Positions 1 through 6,943 of a stretch of 18,998 nt of DNA are shown here, piece after piece (the stretch's first letter is position 1; every line of letters starts with the position of its first letter). The notes under the pieces are model-generated. The model saw nothing but the letters and a program-made list of their open reading frames with translations. It ran no database searches and was not told where the DNA came from. Origin of the DNA: Saprospiraceae bacterium (GTDB lineage: Bacteria > Bacteroidota > Bacteroidia > Chitinophagales > Saprospiraceae); the NCBI GenBank assembly GCA_014379065.1, contig JACMMM010000228.1:1-18998 (forward strand), written 5' to 3'. The position numbers and the translations under genes were made by a program.

Positions 1-1
1 T

Positions 2-211
2 CAGACCTTTAGCACCGCCAATGGCCTGCCTTCCGATTTTATCAACACAATATTTGAAGACGCCAAAAAACGAAAATGGGTTGGCACCAGTATGGGATTC
101 GGCGTGTGCTAGCAAAGCCAAAATTGTGCGGGCTTCAAAAGCAATTCTCCTGTCAACACCATTTGCGAAACGGCGGACGGAAATATTTGGCTTGGCACCG
201 ATTCGGGTATT
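2..211 (+). pseudogene. Upstream part of the propeller histidine kinase, with in-frame TAG
   Basis: The frame beginning at base 2 is the same frame as the kinase that follows. Before the stop it reads as typical propeller repeat sequence (FSTANGLPSDFINTIFED, then KWVGTSMGFGV). A TAG follows at 110-112. After it the same frame stays open and again reads as a propeller blade (SPVNTICETADGNIWLGTDS). The coding sequence therefore continues unbroken except for one stop codon; there is no frameshift. The true start and signal peptide lie left of the window. Read literally, translation would end at 110, and the downstream 882 codons would need re-initiation at the TTG at 212, which sits mid-repeat and is a poor start. 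A nonsense mutation, a read error or programmed readthrough are all possible. Confidence 0.75.
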
Positions 212-2860
212 TTGACTTGTAAAAACCCTACGGAAGCTCCCCAATTTCTTGACATTCCGGGTATTCCAAAACCGTTTAATTGCCGAGCTTTTTTGCCTAC
301 CAAAAATGGAATCTGGGTAGGCACCAACCGGGGAGCATACCGCATTGGAGGCAAATCACCCATGCTGCTAAGCACCAAAAATGGTCTGCCTTCTAACAAT
401 ATTACCGCCTTCGCATACGACCGAGAAGGACATCTTTGGATAGCGACCGCTGGCAGCGGCATCCTTGTAATGGATGAGACGCAACAACAAATCATCGCAA
501 GTTATCCCCAAACGCTCTGGCCTACCTGTTTGCAACTGGACAATGAGGGTAAAATGTGGGTCGGAACATCCAACGAAGGCATTTTTATTTTCGACGCGAA
601 GGATACATCATGGGTTCAAGTGACTGAAAGACAGAACCTTCCACACAATCATGTTCGTGATTTGCTGCTCGACCGCAACGGCCAAATGTGGGTGGCTACT
701 TCTGGCGGCGGCATCGCCCGGGTGCTAAGCCGACAATTCAGGCATTTTACCAACGCTAACGGACTGGCGGGCAATCGGATCTACGCACTTCACACGGATG
801 CAATTGGACGGATTTGGCTTTCCGCTTCACAAAATGGCCTCCAAATGCTCGATTCGACAGGCTTTCACAATGTGACGCAAGACAGTGGCCTTTTGACGGG
901 AATCAAGTGCAAGGCCATTACAACGGATCGTCGAGGACGCCTCTGGGCGGGTACCGATGGGCGCGGTCTTTTCATACTCGACAGTATGGGTGCGCATCCC
1001 ATTGGTGGTCTTCCAAGCGCCCGCATCCAAAGCCTGTTGCTGGACCCTAAGGGCAATATTTGGGTGGCTATGGTAGACAATGGCATTGCATTTTTGCAGG
1101 AAAATCCGGCAAGTCCCGGCGGTTTTCTGATCAAAAAATTTGCCCAAAAGGATGGGCTGAGCGATTTGAATATCACGACGTTGAAAGCAGACGGGAACGG
1201 GAATATTTGGTTTGGCACACAATCGGGATCGCTTGGTTTTTTTCAGGAAGAAAAACTCCACGCAACTTTCGGGGGGGCAAAAAATGGGTTGCCGGAATTG
1301 CCCGTTCGCGTACTGGAGTTTGGCAAAACGGGGTATCTCTGGGTGGGTTTTCGAGGTGGCGGCGTATGGGGGGCAAGATCTATGGATTTGGAGGGGACTG
1401 GTATCGTACGGTTTTCGCCTTTAGGGGCGACACTTGCTTCTCAAAATATTTATTTGCTGCTTTCGGACCCGGCGGGACACCTCTGGGTGGGCACCGAAAA
1501 AGGGGTAGATGAAGTAATTTTCGAGCCTGCTGAATCTTTAAAAAACGGAGCGTTCCCAGTGGTGAAAGAAACGTCTCATTACGGACGAAATGAAGGGTTC
1601 CTTGGCATTGAAACTTGTCAGGATGCAGCAATTTGTGATCATGACGGAAACCTTTGGTTTGGCACGATGAATGGCCTGACAAAATATACGCCCACGCAAT
1701 TTCGCGCCCATCTCGCCCAGCCAGTCCTTCATTTTCAACAAATTGCGCTTTTTTACAAGCCCCTCGCAGAAACGCGATATGCCGATTGGCTTGACCCAAC
1801 AGGCGGTTTGCGACAAGGTGTCTGCTTCGATTGGGATGAGAACCATCTGAGTTTTGAATTTCAGGCCATTGACCTGGCCAATCCTGAGGGGCTGCGGTAC
1901 CGTTGGAAATTAGAGGGCTTACCCAATGCCGGGTGGTCGCCATTTTCGACGCAACAATCCATCAATTTTGCGGAGCTGCGAGCGGGCAATTATACGTTCT
2001 GGGCGCAGGCTATTTCATCTGACGGAACGATGAGCGAACCGATCAGCGCTTCGTTTTCAACCAAAAAGCCTTTTTGGCAAACCCTATGGTTTCTACTTTC
2101 GGCAGGCATTGGCTTGTGTGGACTTGTCTTTCTTTTGGTAAAAAACCGCATTCGCCAAGTGCGCAAAACCGAGCGCGAAAAGCGCGAAAAACTCGAGGTG
2201 CAAAACCGTCTGCTTCAACTCGAACAAAAGGCGCTGCAACTCCAAATGAACCCGCACTTCATTTTTAATGCGCTCAACAGTGTGCAATCGCTTGTAAGCG
2301 TGGGCGACACAGTAGCAGCTCGCCGCGAACTCAACGCCTTCGCCCAACTGATGCGCTCCATCCTTTCCAATTCGCGTCGGCAAAGCGTATCGCTCAAGGA
2401 GGAAGCCGATACGTTGGCGCAATATCTTACTATAGAGCAATTTTGCCGCCCCGGAAAACCCTTTGATTTTAGCAACCACTTTGCAGAAAATATTGATCCA
2501 GAGGCGATTGAGTTACCGCCCATGCTGCTTCAGCCTTTTGTGGAAAACGCGGTGCTACATGGTATCGCGCATCTGCAAGAGCGCAAGGGCAACATCGAAC
2601 TATCGTTTGAAACGACGGGAGAAACCCTGCTTTGTACCATCACCGACAATGGTGTGGGCCGAGAGAAATCGGCCCTTCTGCGCGACGAACGCCAGCCAGG
2701 CCACAATTCCGCCGCCCTGCAAATTACTCAGGAAAGACTCGAAGCCCTTGCTGAAAACAGTATCGTTGAACCGCTGAAATTCAGTGATATACACGACCTT
2801 TCCGGCGAAATTATCGGCACAAAGGTGGTGGTAACATTGCCGCTTAGGCTACGCTGGTGA
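212..2860 (+). CDS. Two-component-regulator-propeller sensor histidine kinase, LytS type (5' incomplete)
   Basis: Membrane-bound sensor kinase, probably with a periplasmic beta-propeller sensor and a cytoplasmic kinase. Residues count from TTG 212, which is not believed to be the true start. Residues 1 to about 490 hold repeated propeller blades of the form G-x-(I/L/M)-W-(V/L/F)-(G/A)-T, for example GKMWVGTSNEG, GRLWAGTDGRG, GHLWVGTEKG and GNLWFGTMNG (Reg_prop family). Next is a Y_Y_Y-type Ig-like domain (about 535-615, with YRWKLEG and LRAGNYTFWAQA), one membrane helix (about 622-645) and a charged coiled-coil linker. The His_kinase domain of the LytS/YehU family carries NPHFIFN with phospho-acceptor His682. 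The ATPase has an N-box FVENAVLHG (776-784) and DNGVG (812-816). The LytTR regulator directly downstream is its likely partner. The frame is continuous upstream to base 2 apart from the TAG at 110-112, so the gene is broken, recoded or mis-sequenced there. Confidence 0.9.
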   Translation: MTCKNPTEAPQFLDIPGIPKPFNCRAFLPTKNGIWVGTNRGAYRIGGKSPMLLSTKNGLPSNNITAFAYDREGHLWIATAGSGILVMDETQQQIIASYPQTLWPTCLQLDNEGKMWVGTSNEGIFIFDAKDTSWVQVTERQNLPHNHVRDLLLDRNGQMWVATSGGGIARVLSRQFRHFTNANGLAGNRIYALHTDAIGRIWLSASQNGLQMLDSTGFHNVTQDSGLLTGIKCKAITTDRRGRLWAGTDGRGLFILDSMGAHPIGGLPSARIQSLLLDPKGNIWVAMVDNGIAFLQENPASPGGFLIKKFAQKDGLSDLNITTLKADGNGNIWFGTQSGSLGFFQEEKLHATFGGAKNGLPELPVRVLEFGKTGYLWVGFRGGGVWGARSMDLEGTGIVRFSPLGATLASQNIYLLLSDPAGHLWVGTEKGVDEVIFEPAESLKNGAFPVVKETSHYGRNEGFLGIETCQDAAICDHDGNLWFGTMNGLTKYTPTQFRAHLAQPVLHFQQIALFYKPLAETRYADWLDPTGGLRQGVCFDWDENHLSFEFQAIDLANPEGLRYRWKLEGLPNAGWSPFSTQQSINFAELRAGNYTFWAQAISSDGTMSEPISASFSTKKPFWQTLWFLLSAGIGLCGLVFLLVKNRIRQVRKTEREKREKLEVQNRLLQLEQKALQLQMNPHFIFNALNSVQSLVSVGDTVAARRELNAFAQLMRSILSNSRRQSVSLKEEADTLAQYLTIEQFCRPGKPFDFSNHFAENIDPEAIELPPMLLQPFVENAVLHGIAHLQERKGNIELSFETTGETLLCTITDNGVGREKSALLRDERQPGHNSAALQITQERLEALAENSIVEPLKFSDIHDLSGEIIGTKVVVTLPLRLRW

Positions 2861-2870
2861 TTAAGTGATA

Positions 2871-2970
2871 GGTGATAAAGTGATTTGACCCTACGCTGCC
2901 ATAAAATCACTTCATCACTTTATCGCCCCATCGTTTCATAAATCGCTTCATCACCCCATCACTTTATCAC
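2871..2970 (+). promoter_or_regulatory. Repeat-rich leader between kinase and regulator, two competing hairpins
   Basis: The 119 nt between the kinase stop (2860) and the regulator ATG (2980) consist largely of degenerate copies of a GTGATAAA-like word and its complement. The 5' arm 2871-2886 can pair with 2904-2919 (14 of 16 positions). Its core 2872-2884 also matches 2958-2970 as a perfect 13-nt inverted repeat. The two pairings exclude each other, and the second lies about 10 nt before the regulator ATG. A role in termination, attenuation or translation control is inference. It may simply be a dispersed intergenic repeat. Confidence 0.55.
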
Positions 2971-2979
2971 TTCATAACC

Positions 2980-3717
2980 ATGACCGCAATCATCATAGAA
3001 GATATGCCGCAGGCTCTGCGAATGCTACAAGACGATCTTGAGGCAAACTGTCCTGATGTGGAAGTGGTGGGCACCGCGCACAGTGTCGTGAGCGCGGCCA
3101 AATTATTGCAGAAGACTACGCCCGACTTGATTTTTCTAGACATTCTGCTGGGCGATGGCACGGGTTTCGACTTGTTGGAAATCTTCCCGAAACTGCCATC
3201 GCGGGTGATTTTTGTGACGGCATCAGATGAGTTTGCCCTGCGGGCTTTTCGCTATGCGGCGGTGGACTATTTGCTAAAACCAGTTGACATCGAACAACTT
3301 AAACAAGCCGTCGGTCGCGCCCGGAGCCGCCAAACGGAAAGCCCGGAAAGCCTGCATTTGCTCAAGGAAACCCTCGCCAAGCCAGATGTGCTGCCGCGCC
3401 GCATTTCGCTGCATTCGCAAGAACGCATCGTTATAGTTGAAATCGAAAACATCGTGCGCTGCGAAGCCGACGGCAACAACACGCGCTTCGTGCTTGCCAG
3501 TGGCGAGAAGATTTTTGTGACGCGCACGCTCAAACAATACGATCAAATGCTGGAACCGCACGGTTTTGTGCGGGCGCACCAGAGCCATCTGCTCAATTTC
3601 CGCTTTGTGCAGGAATTTCAGAAAAAAGAGGGCGGGTATTTGAAAATGAAAAACGGGGACTTGATCCCTGTATCTGTGCGTAAAAAAGCAGAGGTGTTAG
3701 AGTGGCTGGGGCAGTGA
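2980..3717 (+). CDS. LytTR-family response regulator
   Basis: A 245-aa cytoplasmic response regulator that binds DNA through a LytTR domain. The receiver domain (about 1-120) has the acidic pair E7/D8, phospho-acceptor Asp54 (in DLIFLDILLGDG), Thr80 and Lys100 followed by Pro (YLLKPVD), which is the complete catalytic set. A short linker leads to the LytTR domain (about 141-240; RISLHSQERIVIVEIENIV, then TRTLKQYDQMLEPHGFVRAH and SVRKKAEVLEWL). Length and order match the AgrA/LytR/AlgR-type family. It follows the LytS-type kinase on the same strand, as such pairs usually do, so it probably receives phosphate from that kinase. The intervening leader contains inverted repeats that could alter the expression ratio. 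No target gene can be deduced from this window. Confidence 0.95.
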   Translation: MTAIIIEDMPQALRMLQDDLEANCPDVEVVGTAHSVVSAAKLLQKTTPDLIFLDILLGDGTGFDLLEIFPKLPSRVIFVTASDEFALRAFRYAAVDYLLKPVDIEQLKQAVGRARSRQTESPESLHLLKETLAKPDVLPRRISLHSQERIVIVEIENIVRCEADGNNTRFVLASGEKIFVTRTLKQYDQMLEPHGFVRAHQSHLLNFRFVQEFQKKEGGYLKMKNGDLIPVSVRKKAEVLEWLGQ

Positions 3718-3729
3718 AGCGGAATTCGC

Positions 3730-3737
3730 TACTTTTG
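3730..3737 (+). promoter_or_regulatory. Candidate Bacteroidota -7 box (TAnnTTTG) for the WG-repeat gene
   Basis: TACTTTTG matches the Bacteroidota -7 consensus TAnnTTTG exactly and lies 7 nt before the ATG at 3745. No convincing -33 TTG is visible at the usual distance. If used, the transcript would start within a few nucleotides of the start codon, giving an almost leaderless mRNA and separate expression from the regulator upstream. Confidence 0.45.
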
Positions 3738-3744
3738 CCGTCCA

Positions 3745-4764
3745 ATGGACGCACCCTTGTTTAAAATCAGGCAAAACGGCTACTTCGGCTTTATCAATGC
3801 CGAGGGCGAGATCGTCATTGAACCACAATACCTGGAAGCGGGCGAGTTTCAAAACGGCTTTACGACCGTGAGACTCAATGGTCTTCTGGCACTGTTGGAT
3901 TCGCTGGGCAGGCTCTATATCAAACGCCTTTACCGAGCAGTCGGGCCATTTTCTGAAGGTTTGGCCAAAGTGCAGGTGGCCCAACTTTGGGGCTATTTGG
4001 ATGCCCGTGGCAACGAGGCCATCGCCCCGCTTTTTGAACACGCCGGAGATTTTTGTGAAGGTCTTGCCCCTGCTACTTTTGAAGGCAGCGCGGGTTTTCT
4101 AGTCCCACAGGGGCAATTTGCTATCCCACCCATATTTTCTAAAACAGGCAATTTCAGCAAAGGGCTTGCACCTGCCAGCAGCGACGGACTTTGGGGATTT
4201 GTGGATAAAACGGGCGCGTATCGCATTGAACCTCAATGGGATGGTGCAAGTCCGTTCCAAGGAGATTCTGCTTTGGTGATGCGGGATGGGCGTTGGGGGC
4301 TGTGTAATAGAGCAGGCGAAGAAACCGTGCCGCCGCAGTTTGAGTTTGTGAAAGGCCACGCGCACGGGGAGTTTTTTGATGGCATGGCACTGGCTTTTCG
4401 CGACGGGAAATATGGGTTTGTAAGTCAGGATGGGCACATTGCCGTAGAGCCGATATTCGACCTGGCCGGCGATTTTGGCGAGGGATTGGCTCTGGTGGAA
4501 ATCAATGGCGCTTATGGGTATATTGACAAGGCGGGTAAACTGGCTATCATGCCAAAATTCGAAGATGCAGGGGTGTTTTCCGATGGACTGGCCCAAGTAT
4601 CCGCCAACGGTCTATGGGGCTATATCAACCCCGATGGGCAGATTGCGATACCTCCAGCGTTTCAATCTGCTGCGCCTTTCCGCGATGGGCATGCGTTGAC
4701 CATTTTGGATGGGAAATGGCAGTACATCAATCGCCAGGGCAAGGTTATTTGGCGGGAGCACTGA
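3745..4764 (+). CDS. WG-repeat protein
   Basis: A 339-aa protein made almost entirely of about eight WG/KWG repeats (PF14903 type) of roughly 40 residues. Each has the pattern G-x-(W/Y/F)-G-(F/Y)-(I/V/L)-(D/N)-x-x-G, then (I/V)-x-I-x-P-x-F/Y, then F-x-(E/D/N)-G-(L/M/F)-A. Examples are NGYFGFINAEGEIVIEPQY, DGLWGFVDKTGAYRIEPQW, GAYGYIDKAGKLAIMPKF and NGLWGYINPDGQIAIPPAF. The 4th repeat (DGRWGLCNRAGEETVPPQF) carries a short insertion after it. There is no signal peptide or membrane helix, so the protein is probably cytoplasmic. The family is thought to form a repeat scaffold for binding other molecules; no enzyme motif is seen and no specific role can be assigned. It starts 27 nt after the regulator stop, but its own promoter box suggests independent transcription. 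Its stop codon abuts a nested palindrome. Confidence 0.93.
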   Translation: MDAPLFKIRQNGYFGFINAEGEIVIEPQYLEAGEFQNGFTTVRLNGLLALLDSLGRLYIKRLYRAVGPFSEGLAKVQVAQLWGYLDARGNEAIAPLFEHAGDFCEGLAPATFEGSAGFLVPQGQFAIPPIFSKTGNFSKGLAPASSDGLWGFVDKTGAYRIEPQWDGASPFQGDSALVMRDGRWGLCNRAGEETVPPQFEFVKGHAHGEFFDGMALAFRDGKYGFVSQDGHIAVEPIFDLAGDFGEGLALVEINGAYGYIDKAGKLAIMPKFEDAGVFSDGLAQVSANGLWGYINPDGQIAIPPAFQSAAPFRDGHALTILDGKWQYINRQGKVIWREH

Positions 4765-4826
4765 TGTACCCCGGAACTCCGTTCCGGGGCATTTTAAATA
4801 TTCCCGGAACGGAGTTCCGGGGTACA
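4765..4826. repeat. Nested palindromic repeat (REP-like), 24-bp perfect arms
   Basis: Arms 4765-4788 and 4803-4826 are perfect reverse complements (24 bp), with a 14-nt AT-rich loop (4789-4802). Each arm is also a palindrome on its own: 4769-4789 is a 9-bp stem around TCC, and 4803-4821 an 8-bp stem around GGA. The element starts on the base after the WG gene's TGA and lies between convergent genes. It could act as a bidirectional terminator or mRNA 3' stabiliser. The layout is that of a REP doublet (two palindromes in opposite orientation) of the kind moved by REP-associated tyrosine transposases. No such transposase is in the window. Confidence 0.85.
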
Positions 4827-4848
4827 TGCCATTCATAAAAAAACCAGA

Positions 4849-5955
4849 TCACATATCATACGTCAATTCCACGACCTCCGTTTCCAGATGCGATTGACAA
4901 GTGAGTATATATCCTGCCTTCACTTCCTCGTCGTCGAGCGCGTAGCAGGCATCCATTTTGACTTTCCCGTTGATGAGTTTTGCCATGCAAGTGGAGCAGG
5001 CCCCTGCTGTGCAGGAATAGGGCGGGTCATATTTGGCTTTTACCAAAACGTCAAGAATGGTTGCGCCTTCTGGCACAGCAAGTTCGATGCGTTCGCCTTT
5101 GAGGTGAACCACCACGCGCCGCCCCCCAGCCCCTCCTTCAGCAATTTCGCCAGGCGTGTGGGTGGCGTTGACAAAGTGTTCGGTGTGAATTTGTTTTGCG
5201 GGAATTTCCCGTCCTAACAGACTTGCCTTTATCGAATCGGCCATGTCTCCAGGGCCGCAGATGAAGTAAATGCAGTCAGATTCAGGGCCATGTGCAAGAT
5301 TGTCGTCCAAGAAGGCATTTGCGGTGCGGCCAGTAATGCGCCCAATTTTACCTTGCCAATTGGTGGTGCTTTTTTTGAACACGCCAAACAGGCCGCCCCC
5401 GGTACTTTCTTTTTTGGGTTGGCTAAGCACATGCTCTATGTGAAGTTGGCCGACGTAGCGTTCAGACAATTGGTCAAGTTCTTCTCGGAAAATGATACTT
5501 TCCTCATTTCGGCTTCCATAGAGCAGAAAAATGGCGCTCATTGGTTCGGATTCCAGGGTGGTTTTGATGATGGACATCAAAGGCGTGATGCCGCTTCCTG
5601 CAGCAAAAAGATAGTAAGTGCGACGTTTGTCGGGGTTGAGGTCATTAAAAAAGCGACCCGCAGGGGAGGCAATTTCTAGCGTGTCACCCACTTGGGTATT
5701 GTCGTGTAAAAACACGGATGCTTGCCCACCCGATACTTTTTTCACGGTCACAGCCAGGCGATTTTCCAAAGGGCCTGACGACATGGAGTAAGACCTGCGC
5801 AATTCACGACCGCCCAAGTGAAGGCGTACGGTAAGATATTGCCCTTGTTTATAGGTGAACAAATCGCGCAGTTCGTCGGGGATTTCCAGTTCGATAGTAG
5901 TAGTATCGGCCGTTTCAGCGGTCTTGCTTTTTATCTTTAGTTCAAAAAAATCCAT
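4849..5955 (-). CDS. FAD/NAD(P)H and [2Fe-2S] oxidoreductase (PaaE/ferredoxin-NADP reductase type)
   Basis: A 368-aa soluble electron-transfer protein that should pass electrons from NAD(P)H through flavin to a plant-type [2Fe-2S] centre and on to a partner. The flavin domain (about 1-105) has RSYS at 54-57. The nucleotide-binding domain (about 112-245) has GSGITP (120-125) and CGPG (233-236). The C-terminal ferredoxin domain (about 280-368) has cluster ligands Cys315, Cys320, Cys323 and Cys353 (CTAGACSTC ... LTC). Order and length match PaaE of the phenylacetyl-CoA epoxidase and related reductases, but no paaABCD gene is nearby, so the partner is unknown. Residues 178-200 form an extra Gly/Lys/Ser-rich loop. 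The ATG at 5953-5955 is chosen because the flavin domain begins at once after it. A TACTTTTC box lies 6 nt upstream of that ATG. Confidence 0.9.
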   Translation of the reverse strand: MDFFELKIKSKTAETADTTTIELEIPDELRDLFTYKQGQYLTVRLHLGGRELRRSYSMSSGPLENRLAVTVKKVSGGQASVFLHDNTQVGDTLEIASPAGRFFNDLNPDKRRTYYLFAAGSGITPLMSIIKTTLESEPMSAIFLLYGSRNEESIIFREELDQLSERYVGQLHIEHVLSQPKKESTGGGLFGVFKKSTTNWQGKIGRITGRTANAFLDDNLAHGPESDCIYFICGPGDMADSIKASLLGREIPAKQIHTEHFVNATHTPGEIAEGGAGGRRVVVHLKGERIELAVPEGATILDVLVKAKYDPPYSCTAGACSTCMAKLINGKVKMDACYALDDEEVKAGYILTCQSHLETEVVELTYDM

Positions 5956-5961
5956 GTTGAG

Positions 5962-5969
5962 GAAAAGTA
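5962..5969 (-). promoter_or_regulatory. Weak candidate -7 box for the reductase gene
   Basis: On the minus strand this reads TACTTTTC, one base from TAnnTTTG, and ends 6 nt before the ATG. The position resembles the box before the WG-repeat gene. No TTG is seen at the -33 distance. The remainder of the 229-nt divergent gap (5956-6184) is AT-rich with no clear further element. Confidence 0.25.
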
Positions 5970-6184
5970 GAAGCTTTGAGTGGGGGCGGTTTCTTTAGAG
6001 CTTACAGCTCCCAAATATTCCGCAAAAATAAGCCGCCTAAACACGCCGACCGAGGAATAGTTGAAATGAAAAATGGCAGGAAATCGAAACCTTTATGAAA
6101 ACATCGAATATCCCAAACAACAACTATTACCTTAGCCCCTGAAAATCAGCACTTTTAACCTTCTAAACGAACGACAAGAACAGC

Positions 6185-6808
6185 ATGAAAAGCAACAGCC
6201 TTCTCACCTACGTCCTCTACGGCCTCCTGGGCTTGTTCATCCTTGCCGCAGGATACTACGCCTGTCAAAGGCAAAAAGAAAAAAAAGAACAAGCTGCTCG
6301 TGAAGCCGCAGAACTCGAAGAAACGCTCCGAGATATGGGTTATGCCTCCGAGGATACCCTTGCTGCTACCGGCAGCTCCTACACCAGTAAAGATTCTTTG
6401 GCAAAGCAAACAACGGGCACAAAACCCAACGCTACAGCCACAAAGACCACGGCTTCAAAAAATGGGATAGAAAACGAAACGGCTTCCAAAACCAGCACAA
6501 CCAAGCCATCCTCAACCCTTGTAAAGCCTAAATCTACGGTTACTAAAAAGGGCGCCTCTTCGGTTAAAGGCCCCGGTACGGGTCGCTGGGCTGTGCGGGC
6601 AGGTACTTTTTCTTACATGGAAGGCGCACGGCGTCGCTTGGAAGAAGTGATCCAGGCAGGATACCAGAGTGCAGAAATTTCCAAGACCAAAGAAGGTAAG
6701 GCCGCAGTGATTGTGTTCCGTTCCAACGACAAGGATGCTGCGATCCGGATCGTCGACAAACTGGAGGAGAGGGGCATTGACGCGGCAGTTTTTGATAGGA
6801 CTAACTAA
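6185..6808 (+). CDS. SPOR-domain membrane protein
   Basis: A 207-aa single-pass membrane protein expected to bind denuded septal peptidoglycan. It has an N-terminal membrane helix at about 7-26 (LLTYVLYGLLGLFILAAGYY), followed by a charged, helical KEKKEQAAREAAELEE stretch. Next comes a low-complexity Thr/Lys/Ser-rich linker (about 58-130) that would span the periplasm, and then a C-terminal SPOR domain (about 133-204; RWAVRAGTFSYMEGARRRLE ... AVIVFRSNDKDAAIRIVDKL). Family knowledge places SPOR proteins in cell division or peptidoglycan remodelling. No division genes flank it, so the exact role is open. It is transcribed alone: divergent from the reductase, convergent with the OmpA-type gene. 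The start is fixed by the membrane helix. Confidence 0.9.
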   Translation: MKSNSLLTYVLYGLLGLFILAAGYYACQRQKEKKEQAAREAAELEETLRDMGYASEDTLAATGSSYTSKDSLAKQTTGTKPNATATKTTASKNGIENETASKTSTTKPSSTLVKPKSTVTKKGASSVKGPGTGRWAVRAGTFSYMEGARRRLEEVIQAGYQSAEISKTKEGKAAVIVFRSNDKDAAIRIVDKLEERGIDAAVFDRTN

Positions 6809-6820
6809 ATGCATAGGTTG

Positions 6821-6930
6821 ATAAAGGTTTATGGGGTTTATAAAAGTTGATATTTGTCACCTTAAAAGGCAAGGAATTTCTATTTTCCGAGCGCAAAATA
6901 TCAACCTTTATAAACCTCATCAACCTTTAT
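6821..6930. repeat. Imperfect 35-bp inverted repeat between convergent genes
   Basis: Arms 6821-6855 and 6896-6930 match at 32 of 35 positions as reverse complements, with a 40-nt spacer. Each arm is built from degenerate tandem copies of a GGTTGATAAA/GGTTTATAAA-like word. It occupies nearly the whole gap between the SPOR gene stop (6808) and the OmpA-family gene stop (6944), so a bidirectional terminator or mRNA 3'-end structure is plausible. Its construction resembles the repeat at 2871-2970. Confidence 0.75.
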
Positions 6931-6943
6931 AAATGTACACTTT

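Noticed and set aside
212..214. TTG as the true start of the sensor kinase
   Set aside because: It falls inside a propeller blade, and the same frame carries blade sequence back to base 2; there is no signal peptide after it.
1060..1512. 150-aa plus-strand reading frame inside the kinase gene
   Set aside because: Overlaps the propeller domain in another frame; Gly/Arg/Trp-rich composition is the shadow of the real repeats.
1380..1943. 187-aa minus-strand reading frame inside the kinase gene
   Set aside because: Antisense shadow of the propeller/Y_Y_Y region with no recognisable domain.
5290..5679. 129-aa plus-strand reading frame opposite the reductase
   Set aside because: Antisense to well-conserved flavin and nucleotide-binding motifs, so not independent coding.
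6821..6930. CRISPR-like array
   Set aside because: Only two arms in inverted orientation with internal degenerate words, and no regular direct repeats with unique spacers.
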